Positions 1 through 12,300 of a stretch of 64,000 nt of DNA are shown here, one piece after another. The notes beneath the pieces are model-generated. The model searched no databases, was not told where the DNA came from, and worked only from the letters and a program-made list of their open reading frames with translations. This DNA is from Mactra quadrangularis. Lineage: Eukaryota; Mollusca; Bivalvia; Venerida; Mactridae. Position 1 is the stretch's first letter. Each line of letters opens with the position of its first letter. Location: contig CM046304.1 in NCBI GenBank assembly GCA_025267735.1, positions 1-64,000 on the forward strand. The letters are read 5' to 3'. The translations under genes were made by a program, and so were the position numbers.

Positions 1-563
1 CAAACCTCGGGACACCAGGATGAGGCGGCCATTTTTGCTGTTCTATAGCCCCATATAGCCATATTGCACGGTATACTTTGCGGCTCTGTTGCCATGGCGC
101 ACCTCGGTGTGCGAATGTGATTTTTTGCAGTTAGGTTGCTAACCATCTAGGGCACCTGAAAAACGTGTTTAAACACCCAACCCACCACGTTTAGGTACCG
201 AGAATACCCGTGCAAATCTCGGGACACCAGGATGAGGGGCGACTTTGTGGCTCTGTAGCCACTGCGCATCTCACTGCGCAGGTATGATTTTTGTGCAAAT
301 GGGTTGCTAACTACGTAGGGCATCGAAAAAATGTGTTCAAACAAGTAACTAACTACATTAAGGTAGCAAAAAACGCGTGCAAACCTCGGGACACCAGGAT
401 GAGGCGGCCATTTTTGCTGTTCTATAGCCCCATATAGCCATATTGCACGGTATACTTTGCGGCTCTGTTGCCATGGCGCACCTCGGTGTGCGAATGTGAT
501 TTTTTGCAGTTAGGTTGCTAACCATCTAGGGCACCTGAAAAACGTGTTTAAACACCCAACCCA
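1..563. repeat. Satellite-like tandem repeat at left edge
   Basis: The unit beginning CAAACCTCGGGACACCAGG starts at 1, 213 (diverged, lacking about 45 bp after GATGAGG) and 380. The copies at 1-183 and 380-562 look identical, giving a 379-bp higher-order period made of two diverged monomers. The array is cut by the left edge. Confidence 0.85.
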
Positions 564-901
564 TAGGATTTGTCGTAAGCTTAGGTCACGGTTTTAGTCA
601 CTTTTCTTGTTTTAATATGTTGAAAAAGTAGCCAATAACGATTTTCAAATTAGATATTACTACAACAGAATGTTCACTGCCAATGATTAATTAATGGCAT
701 TTGTTACAACAAACTTTTCAAATTAAGTTGTTATCACGAGCTACATGCTCAATGGTTTACGTTATTTTGATATTTTATCCAAATAATTAACAAACATATG
801 ATTAAAAAAGCATGGTATCATGTATAGGGGTAGTTGTGGTATGTGGCAGTGTGTGCAAACTCGTCAATTCTGGTCTAGCTCCTAAGAATTTACATTCACT
901 A

Positions 902-1377
902 TAGGTTACATACCACTAAATGGTAACCGGAAGTGAGCATTTACCGGAAGTAGAAAATGTGACATGTCCTTATTTATTTTTTGAGAGTGCATGGATACCT
1001 CATTTGTGGTGCTTTTTAATATTGAAGAGTATGTATGTCTTTGACAATGCTTTTCCTATGAAAGTATGCGAAAATTCAATGGATCTGGTTTGTTTAGTCG
1101 CGAAAACTGGTTAAAAGGGGAGATGACTCTGTACGGCTGGTGAAGAGTTAAAAACCAGGACATTTTCAGGGTAGGAACTTTCAATCGAAATTTATTTTCT
1201 TATAAGTAACGTAACTTTTTTCTAATACTGATCATTTTGAGGGGAATAGATAGATCTTTCAGCCTATATATGGTTTGGGGTATCTTACGTACCTTGGTCA
1301 TAGTGTAATTTGTCATTGAAAATGAGACTTTTTATATACAACAAAGAAGGATTTTATTTAGTGGTATGTAACCTATA
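902..1377. mobile_element. Non-autonomous DNA element, 22-bp perfect TIR (family M)
   Basis: Starts TATAGGTTACATACCACTAA and ends with the exact reverse complement. It is non-coding. A related half-copy lies inverted at 31575-31850, sharing the stretch from the TIR through CCTATATATGGTTTGGGGTA. Confidence 0.75.
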
Positions 1378-1606
1378 CCTCGGGCAATATGGTTGGAATC
1401 CGTTTAACTAATTTAAACGCAACATTAGCAGTTGAGACTTCAAATATAGCAACTGTAAATATTCTGAATCACAAATATGCAATTCATTTGCCAAACTTTT
1501 TATTATTACGAAATTTAACCCTGGCCAGTTCGGCACTACGCCTCAAAAACTATCGTATACAATCAAAGCACTGTAACATCCGACTCTTACACTAGAACGA
1601 TTCCAA

Positions 1607-1754
1607 GGGCACGTTCTGCAAGCGCAAGGAAATCGTTAGCTAACGATTCGTCCCCTGGTACCCTCGATTTGGTGTCTTATGGTAAATACTTTTGTGCAAG
1701 AAAGGTACCAGAGGACGAAGCGCTATCTAGCGATTTCCTTACGGAACGTGCCCC
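1607..1754. mobile_element. Short foldback element (family L)
   Basis: 148 bp starting GGGCACGTTC and ending GAACGTGCCC. The arms extend inward through AAGGAAATCG / CGATTTCCTT. Related elements: 9513-9935, 20062-20503 and 41954-42094. Confidence 0.75.
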
Positions 1755-3038
1755 AAATATCAATCACGTTCTTTAAATAAATAATAATAAATCAAGAATT
1801 GTAGGCATAATTTCACTTAGTAGCGACTATAGTTTTATACTATAGTCGCAGGTTATACATGTAGCCAAATTTATGGTCATTACGCCTTCTTTAATTTGTT
1901 TCACTTTGACCCTGTATTATGTTCACGATTTTATAAATTTCACGTTATGCTTTCCTGACCACAAGTTTCACGTGCCATCACTTTCGATACAGAAGCGCAC
2001 AGGGAAGGTTGGTAAAATTTGGTTTTGATTTTAAAAGAAATTCATTGGAAACACCCACCCTCCCTTAACCCATTTTAAATTTAATGTTAATGTATTATGA
2101 ATGGATATTTGTGCTTCTCTGTTATATACTTTCAGTTGTAACTATGTAAACCTTTAATTTTGACAATATGGAATGGTATTGATGACATGAATCCAAAGTT
2201 CAGCTTTTTAATTTCGACTGAAATGGTTATTGACTTTCATACGACACAACATGGTGCTCTGGATTTAGAACAGTCAGACAAAACTATAATAGATGCAGTA
2301 ACTTTTTACTGATGCAGTTATGATTTCAAGAATTATGTGAATTTCGACCACTGTTACCCAGGGTCTCTTGCTACATAACAAATACACTGATGAACAGTTT
2401 TATTTGTCGACTGTGTTTGTGTGATGTTTATTCGATTGGAGAATTTACTGAATGTCCATTTGTAAATGAATTTAATATAGCTTAATTTATGTGTAATAAT
2501 ATTATGTTCGCAGCTGAAACAGTTCTGATGTACAATTTGATGCATCTGTGATCAGTTTAATTTATTTATATATGAAGATGAATTTCTGTGAACATAATAA
2601 TTATAAATATCAAATCCAGTTGCGCCCATATTTGCCAAACAAACAATTATCTTGCCAGTTGATATTCATGCTTAAATAAACTTATAATTTGATTATAATG
2701 TCTTGTATTTATTTCAATTTCTCATCTTTGACGACAACAGAGAGTATGTGTCTATTTCTACAATATATATTGTGCTCTCTGTTGTCGTCCTTTGGATATC
2801 TTGTATAAAATTTAGTGTTAAAATGTCAGTTTTTGTAAACTCCGCCTCTTATGTAGGAGGCGTATCTCCCTCAAGTATTGGGGCGTGGTATTCTCTCAAA
2901 TCTTGCGATTTAGACAGCCCCACAAATATACTCTTCTTAAAGGAGATAATGGACACACGGCGCTGAAATGAAATAATTTAAGCATGTAAACAATAAAGAA
3001 AGTATTGTTATTGCTTTGAATTATCAGAACTATTTTAG

Positions 3039-3315
3039 GTGTTTTTTTTAATGTTTACGCGCATACTGAGACGGTTGTCATATCGAAAATCTACTGTTAG
3101 TGGACGTTTTGACTGTTTGAGTTTCTCTATCGAAATCATGACCAGTTCAACTTCACTGAAGTCATCAACTTCAAGTTCAGGTTATAAATGGTCGATATCT
3201 ATAGTTTGTCCGGATGGAAACCACCCTGGTATACCATTAAAACACAAGGAAGCAGTTTTCATTGGAAGATCTCCTGAAACACGAATTGTAGATCCTAGAT
3301 GCTCAAGAAAACAAG
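3039..3315 (+). CDS. PNKP: PNKP first coding exon: FHA N-terminus and start choice
   Basis: The open frame runs back to an apparent acceptor (TATTTTAG, 3031-3038), so a 5'-UTR exon may lie upstream. Two in-frame ATGs exist. ATG 3051 has a weak context (T at -3); ATG 3138 has A at -3 and starts nearer the FHA fold. The 29 residues between them are Arg/Lys-rich with no acidic residue before position 21. The FHA strand carries GR (Gly72-Arg73) and CSR (84-86), the phosphothreonine-binding region; PNKP proteins have Gln rather than His after this motif, as here. The exon ends in phase 1 at a GTCTGA donor, and exon 2 completes the QVQLLADLQ stretch. Confidence 0.85.
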
Positions 3316-6300
3316 GTCTGATTTCACTGTTTATGAAATGCAGTAGCTATAGTTCGGTACCATAACTAGTCTCAGGGTAAAGAGTTACAAAAGTTCTGTA
3401 ACAGTAGACAATCCTTGCAAGGGTAGCCTAGAGATGCAGAAGTCAAATAACTTTTAAACATTGAAAAACTTTTTATATATATTCATTATTACTCAAAATA
3501 AACAAATATAATTATATTACAGATACAGATTTACCGACGTGAGTTATCCTTTTATTACATGTGCCATTTTGGATATTACTTATAAATTTACCAGATGTTT
3601 AACATAAATGATTGAGTAAAATTCAAGTAAATAAGTTTATGACACTTTGAAGACGAAATATTGCCGTATATAGCCTGGTACAACCAATTTTCGATCAGCT
3701 AACGGTTAATGGCCGTGAAAGGCATACATAAAGGACGAACAGCGTCTATAAACGCTGAAATACTGTTCAACAACTATTTAGCGCTAAAAACATGCAAAAA
3801 TACAACCTTACCTCATGTCATGTTTTAAATATCCGTTTTCAACGTAACTGACCTAATTTTACTAAACCGGAAGTTGGGCAACCTATTTTCGATCAGATGC
3901 TGATAAAATCTACTGTGCGTCATAGATAGCGTAACAAGATGCCATAAACCATAATTTAGATATTTAACACAATATTTAACTGTCACTGACGAATAAACTT
4001 CTCATAACCTATTTACAGTGTATCTTAATGATAGTTTTTAAAATTTACATGTGGAGGAAACACAGTTGGGGCACAGGAATGTGTCTTCTCGTCTAATGAC
4101 CCTTACTGTTTTCAAAAATCGTAAAAGTATCCGTTTTGTCATGATAATAGGGTCTTTATGACCCGTTAGTAGGTACATGATTTTCAAAAAATATCAAAGT
4201 GTGAAACATTCGGTAAATAATATTTATAAACTACAACTCCAAATATTTGAAAAAATAAGAAAAGTTCGTAAAGAGCCATGTGTCACAAATTCTCAACTGT
4301 TCCGTGAAGTATACTTTTCCAAATATGGAAAAGTAGGTGGAGCCATGTGAAATGATGCTGTCTGTCAGACGACATGCTTCAAACAAAGAGAAAATGTTGG
4401 ATTTATTATTTAAAACACATATTTATGATGTAAAATTTTGGGAAAAGTGAAAACAACTAAAAATTTGTTGTAGGTTAGTTTCGCACGTTTTTTTACCGAT
4501 ATTATCCCCTATTTTCTTTAAAAAAGGTCGGATGATAAACCTAAAGCGTGTGTAAACAAAATATGTGCGCGACTAAGCGGAAAGGGCGAGTTTAATCTGC
4601 ATAACTAAAACTTTCCAGGGCCGATCGAATATTGGTTGTGATCGAAAATAGGTTGTGTCGGGATATATATTAAACATCGCGTGTTATGACAGTAGAATAA
4701 GCTATGACGGTAAATATATGTCTTCGTGTTTATTTTGAGTAATAATGAACATTAAAAAGTTTTCTGATGTTAAAAAGTTGAAACATGGGAATGCTAATAG
4801 ACTTCCGTAACTCTAGCCTACCCTTGCTAGCGTTGTCTATGCACAGTTAAGGAGCTTCCGTAACTAAAAGTAAAGACCTAGGGTCTAGAGTTACGGTACT
4901 GTAACTATAGCCACTGCCTAAATAATAAAGTACTATTCTCACTGCACTGGTGACACATTTTATTTTTCTACTTAATAAGAAAAAGAGTTACTTAAATATG
5001 TATTGCAACAGTCATTTGAAATCTCACCTCCACCCTGGGAATAGATCAAGACATTGTCTCTGAGCCTAGCAAACACCCTGGAAAAAATCTGACACTGCAG
5101 CTGCAGGGACAAAACAAATTCCCAGCAAAGAATTTGATCTAGTAGTTTTCAATTCATTAAAATATGTAAAGTTTCTTAAGTCCTGTAAGATTTGGTTCTG
5201 TAAAATTTTGATCTTCACAGGACCTACTGCAAAGTAATAAACTGTTGAGTTTCTTGGCGACTGAGTTTCCAGTCATAAAAATCAGGGATTACAGGAAATT
5301 TTAAACTTTTACCCATATTCATGTTTATTTTATGCTTATATTATCTTTATACAATACAATAATAATATACCATGCTTTTTTACCTTTCTTATTAATGTAT
5401 ACAGTCCAGCTCTTGGCTGACCTCCAGAAAGGAGAGGTTCAAGCTATACAGTTAGGCGCCAACAATTCAGCACTTGATGGTATAGAAATGATAAAAGATA
5501 AAATATACAACATGAAACCAAATTCCACATTGAATGTTTTAACTGGTCTTTATACGAAGAAGCTGGAAATGAAAAAGAATCAGGTATATTTTTATCTGTC
5601 ATGATTATCCAGTTGAATGACTCAAATTTGAATTTATTAAGAAATTGATTTCAATTCCTTGAATAACTCTATCAGTCTTTCATTAATTTATCTAAGATCA
5701 CAATGCCCACTGGGCTCAGTCGGTAGATCACAAGTCTACTGATAGAAAGGTCATCTCGTAAGTTCAATTTCCAGGCAGAGCATGCTTTCGTGGAACTTGG
5801 TCATGAAATTATTTCTAGGGCCATCCTCCCTCAGTAGCAATACCTTCATTTCTAGGGCCATTCTCCCTCAGTAACAATACCTTCATTTCTAGGGCCATTC
5901 TCCCTCAGTAACAATACCTTCATTTCTAGGGCCATTCTCCCTCAGTAACAATACCTTCATTTCTAGGGCCATTCTCCCTCAGTAACAATACCTTCATTTC
6001 TAGGGCCATTCTCCCTCAGTAACAATACCTTCATTTCTAGGGCCATTCTCCCTCAGTAACACTGATTATAAATCATGTGGGGCAGTAGTCAGTTACTGAC
6101 TGAAGTATGTGCTTAGTAGTTGGTTAACAGCTAAATCCAGAGATATAGCCTTTCCAGGAACATTGAGTAGGTTGACTGACTGCGATGATATAACCTATAC
6201 AATGTGTTGCTACGGCGTTAAACCCGACACAAAAAAGAATGATCACTTGATAAAGTACAACTCATCCAGATAAAAAAACTTTGAGTGCATGTGTATTGAT

Positions 6301-9300
6301 TGATTCCAAATATGTGATGTACAGGAGTGATAAAAGTGATTATGTTCATTGAATGAGTAACAAAGTATTGAATTAACTTTAGGTAAAAGAAGAAACCAAG
6401 CCTAGGTCAAAATCAGCCTCGGAGACTGAAAACAAGAAACCATCTTATAGTTCTAAGATTGAAGAAAGACAGTCAAGTTCTGGTTTTACTCCTACGACTT
6501 CTAAGTCCAGTAGTGAAAACGGTGAAAAATCTAAGAAAAGGTCAGCTTCGTGTGACATTAATGGTAGTAGTGCAGCGAAAAAACAAAAAACTGATAATAA
6601 TAAAAGTTCATCAACAAATGATGATAAAAATGATGATGATAATTTAAAAAGTGTGGCATCGAAATTAGAACAATTGAAATCTAGTGCTAAAAAATTAAAG
6701 ACTCCATCGCATTCTTCGTCCAGTTCTACTGGGCACCACACAGGTAAGTAAGGCTGATACAGTCATCATCTTAACCCACTTGCCTGAAGCCCCAGGCCCC
6801 AGTTTCACAAACAAACTTAAGTACAAACTCAATAACAGACTCGAGTGTTCTTAGCCGGATTTTCAACAAAAAATGGGTCTGGTGTCGTTAACAATTGCTT
6901 TAAAGTTTTCAATTTACCATATATTTCTGTCGTTTAAAGTCAGATCTTTATGAAACTTCATACAATGATAACATACCATGTGATGAACGGAATTAGAAAG
7001 TAACCACAACTCTACCTGCCTTAATTATGGATTATTTCCCTTTGTTATTTTTGCGTTAAAGTTTTTAAATCTGGCTTTAATGTGGTTTCCACATTACATT
7101 TCTTGTTAAATAATGATTATGTTAAAAACAGAAAAAGTAGGCTACATCCGGTACATAATTTTTCAGCTGGAAAAATCCGTCAGATTGAGTTCCGTATCAA
7201 ATCTATTTAAACTAAAGCAGTCGCTATTATTATACTTCTCTGATTTATTTAATATGTAGCCTGATGTGATGTCACTGGGTGACAATCTGTAATTTCACCC
7301 TCTTGACATTACCTATTGGCCTGCTTGACATCACCTATAGCCCAGCTTAAAGCAATGGGAGACCATTGTGTTGGAGTTTGCTAAAAGCCTGGACCCAAGT
7401 TTTTGACATTTAATCAGAATTACCCCCCTTGCCAAGGCGCTTGCTTTTTAACTAACGACTTACTTAAAAAGAAAGAAAATAAAAACTAAAGCCTCGGTTG
7501 ACATTACTTGTCTCAGGAGAACATTCTGATCTATCATCAACTGTAGGATGTGATATTTATATAATGTGTAATTTCTGAACCAACTTGTTGATGTTTTACA
7601 GTAAGTCCCTCCATGTGTAATTTCTGAACCAACTTGTTGATGTTTTACAGTAAGTCCCTCCATGTGTAATTTCTGAACCAACTTGTTGATGTTTTACAGT
7701 AAGTCCCTCCATGTGTAATTTCTGAGCCAACTTGTTTATGTTTTACAGTAAGTCCCTCCATGTGTAATTTCTGAACCAACTTGTTTATGTTTTACAGTAA
7801 GTCCCTCCATGTGTAATTTCTGAACCAACTTGTTGATGTTTTACAGTAAGTCCCTCCATGTGTAATTTCTGAACCAACTTGTTGATGTTTTACAGTAAGT
7901 CCCTCCATGTGTAATTTCTGAGCCAACTAGTTAATGTTTTACAGTAAGTCCCTCCATGTGTAATTTCTGAACCAACTTGTTGATGTTTTACAGTAAGTCC
8001 CTCCATGTGTAATTTCTGAGCCAACTAGTTAATGTTTTACAGTAAGTCCCTCCATGTGTAATTTCTGAACCAACTAGTTAATGTTTTACAGTAAGTCCCT
8101 CCATGTGTAATTTCTGAACCAACTTGTTGATGTTTTACAGTAAGTCCCTCCATGTGTAATTTCTGAACCAACTAGTTAATGTTTTACAGTAAGTCCCTCC
8201 ATGTGTAATTTCTGAACCAACTAGTTAATGTTTTACAGTAAGTCCCTCCATGTGTAATTTCTGAGCCAACTAGTTAATGTTTTACAGTAAGTCCCTCCAT
8301 GTGTAATTTCTGAACCAACTTGTTTATGTTTTACAGTAAGTCCCTCCACGTGTAATTTCTGAACCAACTTGTTGATGTTTTACAGTAAGTCCCTCCATGT
8401 GTAATTTCTGAACCAACTTGTTAATGTTTTACAGTAAGTCCCTCCATGTGTAATTTCTGAACCAACTTGTTTATGTTTTACAGTAAGTCCCTCCATGTGT
8501 AATTTCTGAGCCAACTAGTTAATGTTTTACAGTAAGTCCCTCCATGTGTAATTTCTGAACCAACTTGTTTATGTTTTACAGTAAGTCCCTCCATGTGTAA
8601 TTTCTGAACCAACTTGTTTATGTTTTACAGTAAGTCCCTCCATGTGTAATTTCTGAACCAACTTGTTGATGTTTTACAGTAAGTCCCTCCATGTGTAATT
8701 TCTGAACCAACTTGTTGATGTTTTACAGTAAGTCCCTCCATGTGTAATTTCTGAACCAACTTGTTTATATTTTACAGTAAGTCCCTCCATGTGTAATTTC
8801 TGAACCAACTTGTTTATGTTTTACAGTAAGTCCCTCCACATCAAGTACATCAACAAAGGGTGGTTCAATACATTTAGGACCTACAACAGAATCAAGATGG
8901 GATCAATACAGTACTTTGTATGTTTATACTTCTAAAGGTCTTGTACATAGGAAAAAGGTAGGTAGTGTGTGACAGTCACTATGAACTAGACCTTTTTTTC
9001 CTTATGTAGCAGAGGCCATTTACAGGCGCCTTCCCCTCTTGAAATTTCTTTAAAATCATGCAGTATTCTCCAAATTTGGAGTTTAACTTAAATTTTTTGT
9101 TCCCCTATCTATGAAAGTGCAATAAAATTTCCCTAAATTTTCTATATAAAAAAGGCCCAGGGCCCCTTCCCCAGATACTGACGAAAAGCCCTGCTTGAAC
9201 TGTCTTCATAAAAACTTTTCTACTGGACGATTAGTCCTCTTGAAAGACAATTTTTTTAATAATCTCATAAATTTTGTTAATTATAATAATAATAATAATA

Positions 9301-12300
9301 GTAAAAAATACTTTATTTAACGAGGCTACACATTTGGATAAACCCAATATTCCATGTGGATCTTGGGTAAAACATACATGTATAAGTTATTTACAATTTT
9401 TATTTGGAGAAATACATACATTTATATAATGATTTAATAAATTGAAAGATAAGTAAAATGATACAAATTCACCTAGTCTGAAATAAATACATCAAAATAA
9501 AATCCTAGGAAACGACTTGCTACAAGATATCGCTTCATTTCGCTACGTAGCGAAAGCTAGCGAAAAAAATCTTCGCTACCCTAGAGCGCTTTAACAAATC
9601 AAAATGGCTGCCTCCGCCGTAATGTAACTTCCTGTTTGCCGACAATTTGTGTTTTTATGTTTGACTGACTAATGATGAATTGAAATCAGTAAATATTTGT
9701 AATTGTTCATTTAAACATATGTTTTTGCAATGATTTTATACTTTTTAAAGACTTATTTAGTTTGAAATCACCCCGAAAACATGCGATTGCAATGAGCGCA
9801 AAAGTTTTACTCGGCAAAGGCCGCCATCTTGGTTTGTGACGTAAATAGCTAGCCGTTTCCTAAGACGAATTGCTACAAGAAAGCGCTTTTTCATAGCGAA
9901 ACGTAGCGAAAATCGTTAGGCAACGCCCCCTAAGATAAAGAGTAAATATTTCTAGTAGACAAAGACCATTTTATGTTTAGAAACAAACTTCAATTTTGAT
10001 GTATTTTCTCCATGATCCAATGGCTTCATTGTAGACCAAAAACAAAGAATAAATCGCTGTATTTTGATCTAAGATGGATAGCGATTTTTAACTCGACTTT
10101 ACGAAATAAATGAAGAGCTCTCCTACTTGCCCATGAACTTAAATTTTCTTTAAATTTTTTTTTGTACTTTAAATTTGTTAAGGTTATATTTTCAAATTTT
10201 AAAATATGTATGTTCCTTATCATCAACCACATCTCCTGTGACAAATACTTACTTAGTCGAGCATGCTGTCTACTCTGACAGCTCTTGTTTAAGTCTCCAG
10301 GTATCACTATTCAGGCGACTCTTGACATCTAAGAAATTTAGAGATTGGTGATAATTCTGTTATGTTTCATTTTAGATTGCAGGTTTTGATATTGATGGAA
10401 CTATTATAACTACACAGTCAGGGAAAGTCTTCCCTACACATCCAGGTGATTGGAGGTATGTATTAATAAATTTCATTTAAAAAAAAAATATTGTTTAAAT
10501 TGTCGCTTTTACAGACCAGTTCACAGAGACTATCTTGGAACAATTCTGACACATTCTTCAATAGAGCCTTCGATTTCAAACTTGCAGGCCTCATAGCCAA
10601 ACCTTTCAAAACTTTTAATTTTTTCAGAAAACTTTCAAAATTTGGAAAAAACTGGATTTTTTACATGAAACCTTTATTTCGTTTGAAAATAGATTGCCAT
10701 CCAAAATGAAACAGTTTTTAACAAAATTATATCTATTAGTATTATCATTATATGTAATACATGTATTTTGTTGTGTAAGTGTTCAGAAACTATCTTTGTG
10801 GATCTATCTTGAATGCTGCTCAACAATCTTCTTATCCAACCATGAAGATTTTGCCAGTTTTTTCAACAACAAAAATTTGGCTTATAGTTTGGCGAAACAG
10901 TGGCAGGCGTGTGGGGAGCATTTGGGTGGGCAGGCGTCCAGTGTTGTTAACAATTGTTTTCAAGTTTTTTATTTACCATATATTTTTGCCATTTATTGTC
11001 AGATCTTTATTAAACTTCATACAATGATAACATACCATGTGATGTGCAGAATTAGAAAGTAACCACAACTCTACCTGCCTTTATTATGGATTATTTCCCT
11101 GTTTATGTTTAAGTTTTGAATATGTTGGATATCTCTGTCATTTATGGTCAGATCTTGATGAAAATCCAGCTTTAATGTGGTTTCCACATTATATTTCTTT
11201 TTGATTTTTAACTTATCAAAAAGAAATATATATACATATTGTTACATATCTCTGCCATTTATGATCAGATCCTAATTTTCCCCATCTGCGGAAAAATCCG
11301 ACTTTAATGTGGTTTCCACAATATATTTCTTGTTTTTACAAATTTGTCATGTAGCATCACCTGAATGCCATTTACAAAGAATGTTCAAATTATGCCCTTC
11401 GGTCACTATTGACTCTGCCAATGGGGTCCACAAACTTTTTCCATATTGAATGGGCCCACCATCCTTAAATTTGGGAATAATCACAGTCCTTCTCATTTAT
11501 TACAGATTACTGTATCTTAAAGAAATACCCAGAAAAATAAAGAAGTTACATGAAGATGGATACAAAGTGGTTTTCTTTACCAACCAAGTATGTTTTCATT
11601 ATATTGTCATTTTAATAAAAGTTGATAATATTACAAAAACTTTAAGAAAGAAGTTAAAGTGGTGTTTAATGTTGTTTTGTTGGGTTTAACGCCCTAGTAA
11701 CACATTTTATAGGTCATATAACGGCGGTCAGTCAACCTACTCACTCCTCCTGGAAAGGCAAAATCTCTAGATTTAGCTGTTAACCAACTACTAAGCACAT
11801 ACTTTCGTCAGTGACTGACAACTGCCCTACATAATTAAAAATCATTGGTAGGAGGGAGAATGGCCGTAGAAATAATTTCATGACCAAACTCCACGAAAGT
11901 ATGCCCCGCACGGGAATCTACCCACGACCCCTCGATCAGTAGACTTGCGTGCTACCAACTGAGCTAGCCGGGCAGTGTTTAATGTTGGTTTCCATGTACT
12001 TATTCAGTTGACTCTACAATTTTGTAAGATAACCCCTGATCATTGAAATCCCCTTCATGCTGGTGACCCTCATAGTACCCAATTACACCTTGGTGGAGTG
12101 GAACAACTGTTAGTAAATTTCTTGCTCAAGGAAATTAGCAGTGTTCCTAATGAGGTTTTAAACCCTTGATCTCATATGAAAGTGGAACTTAACAAATTTT
12201 AACTTGATATTTCAGATGGGTGTATCTAAAGGTAAAACTAAGATAGCAGATTTAAAGTCCAAGTTTAATGATGTGTTAGAAGAACTAGAAGTACCTATAC

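Larger units (their letters stand above)
564..3038. other. Non-coding upstream sequence of PNKP
   Basis: AT-rich. No open frame has the codon pattern or splice context of a gene. It contains one long-TIR element (902-1377), a short foldback (1607-1754) and a hairpin at 2732-2789 (15-bp arms around CTCTCTGTTGTCGTC). The PNKP promoter and any 5'-UTR exon should lie here, but I cannot place them. Confidence 0.6.

Noticed and set aside
6445..6741. 98-residue minus-strand frame
   Set aside because: Antisense shadow of PNKP exon 3.
6853..7107. Family A called as a Helitron
   Set aside because: A terminal hairpin is present but the 5' TC and 3' CTRR ends are not clear; class left open.
7460..7681. 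Minus-strand frame with repeated [10 protein letters not shown]
   Set aside because: Product of the 49-bp minisatellite.
7564..8837. Recursive-splicing site array
   Set aside because: A true recursive site needs AG directly followed by GT; here the acceptor AG and donor GT share a G, so simple zero-exon recursive splicing is not possible.
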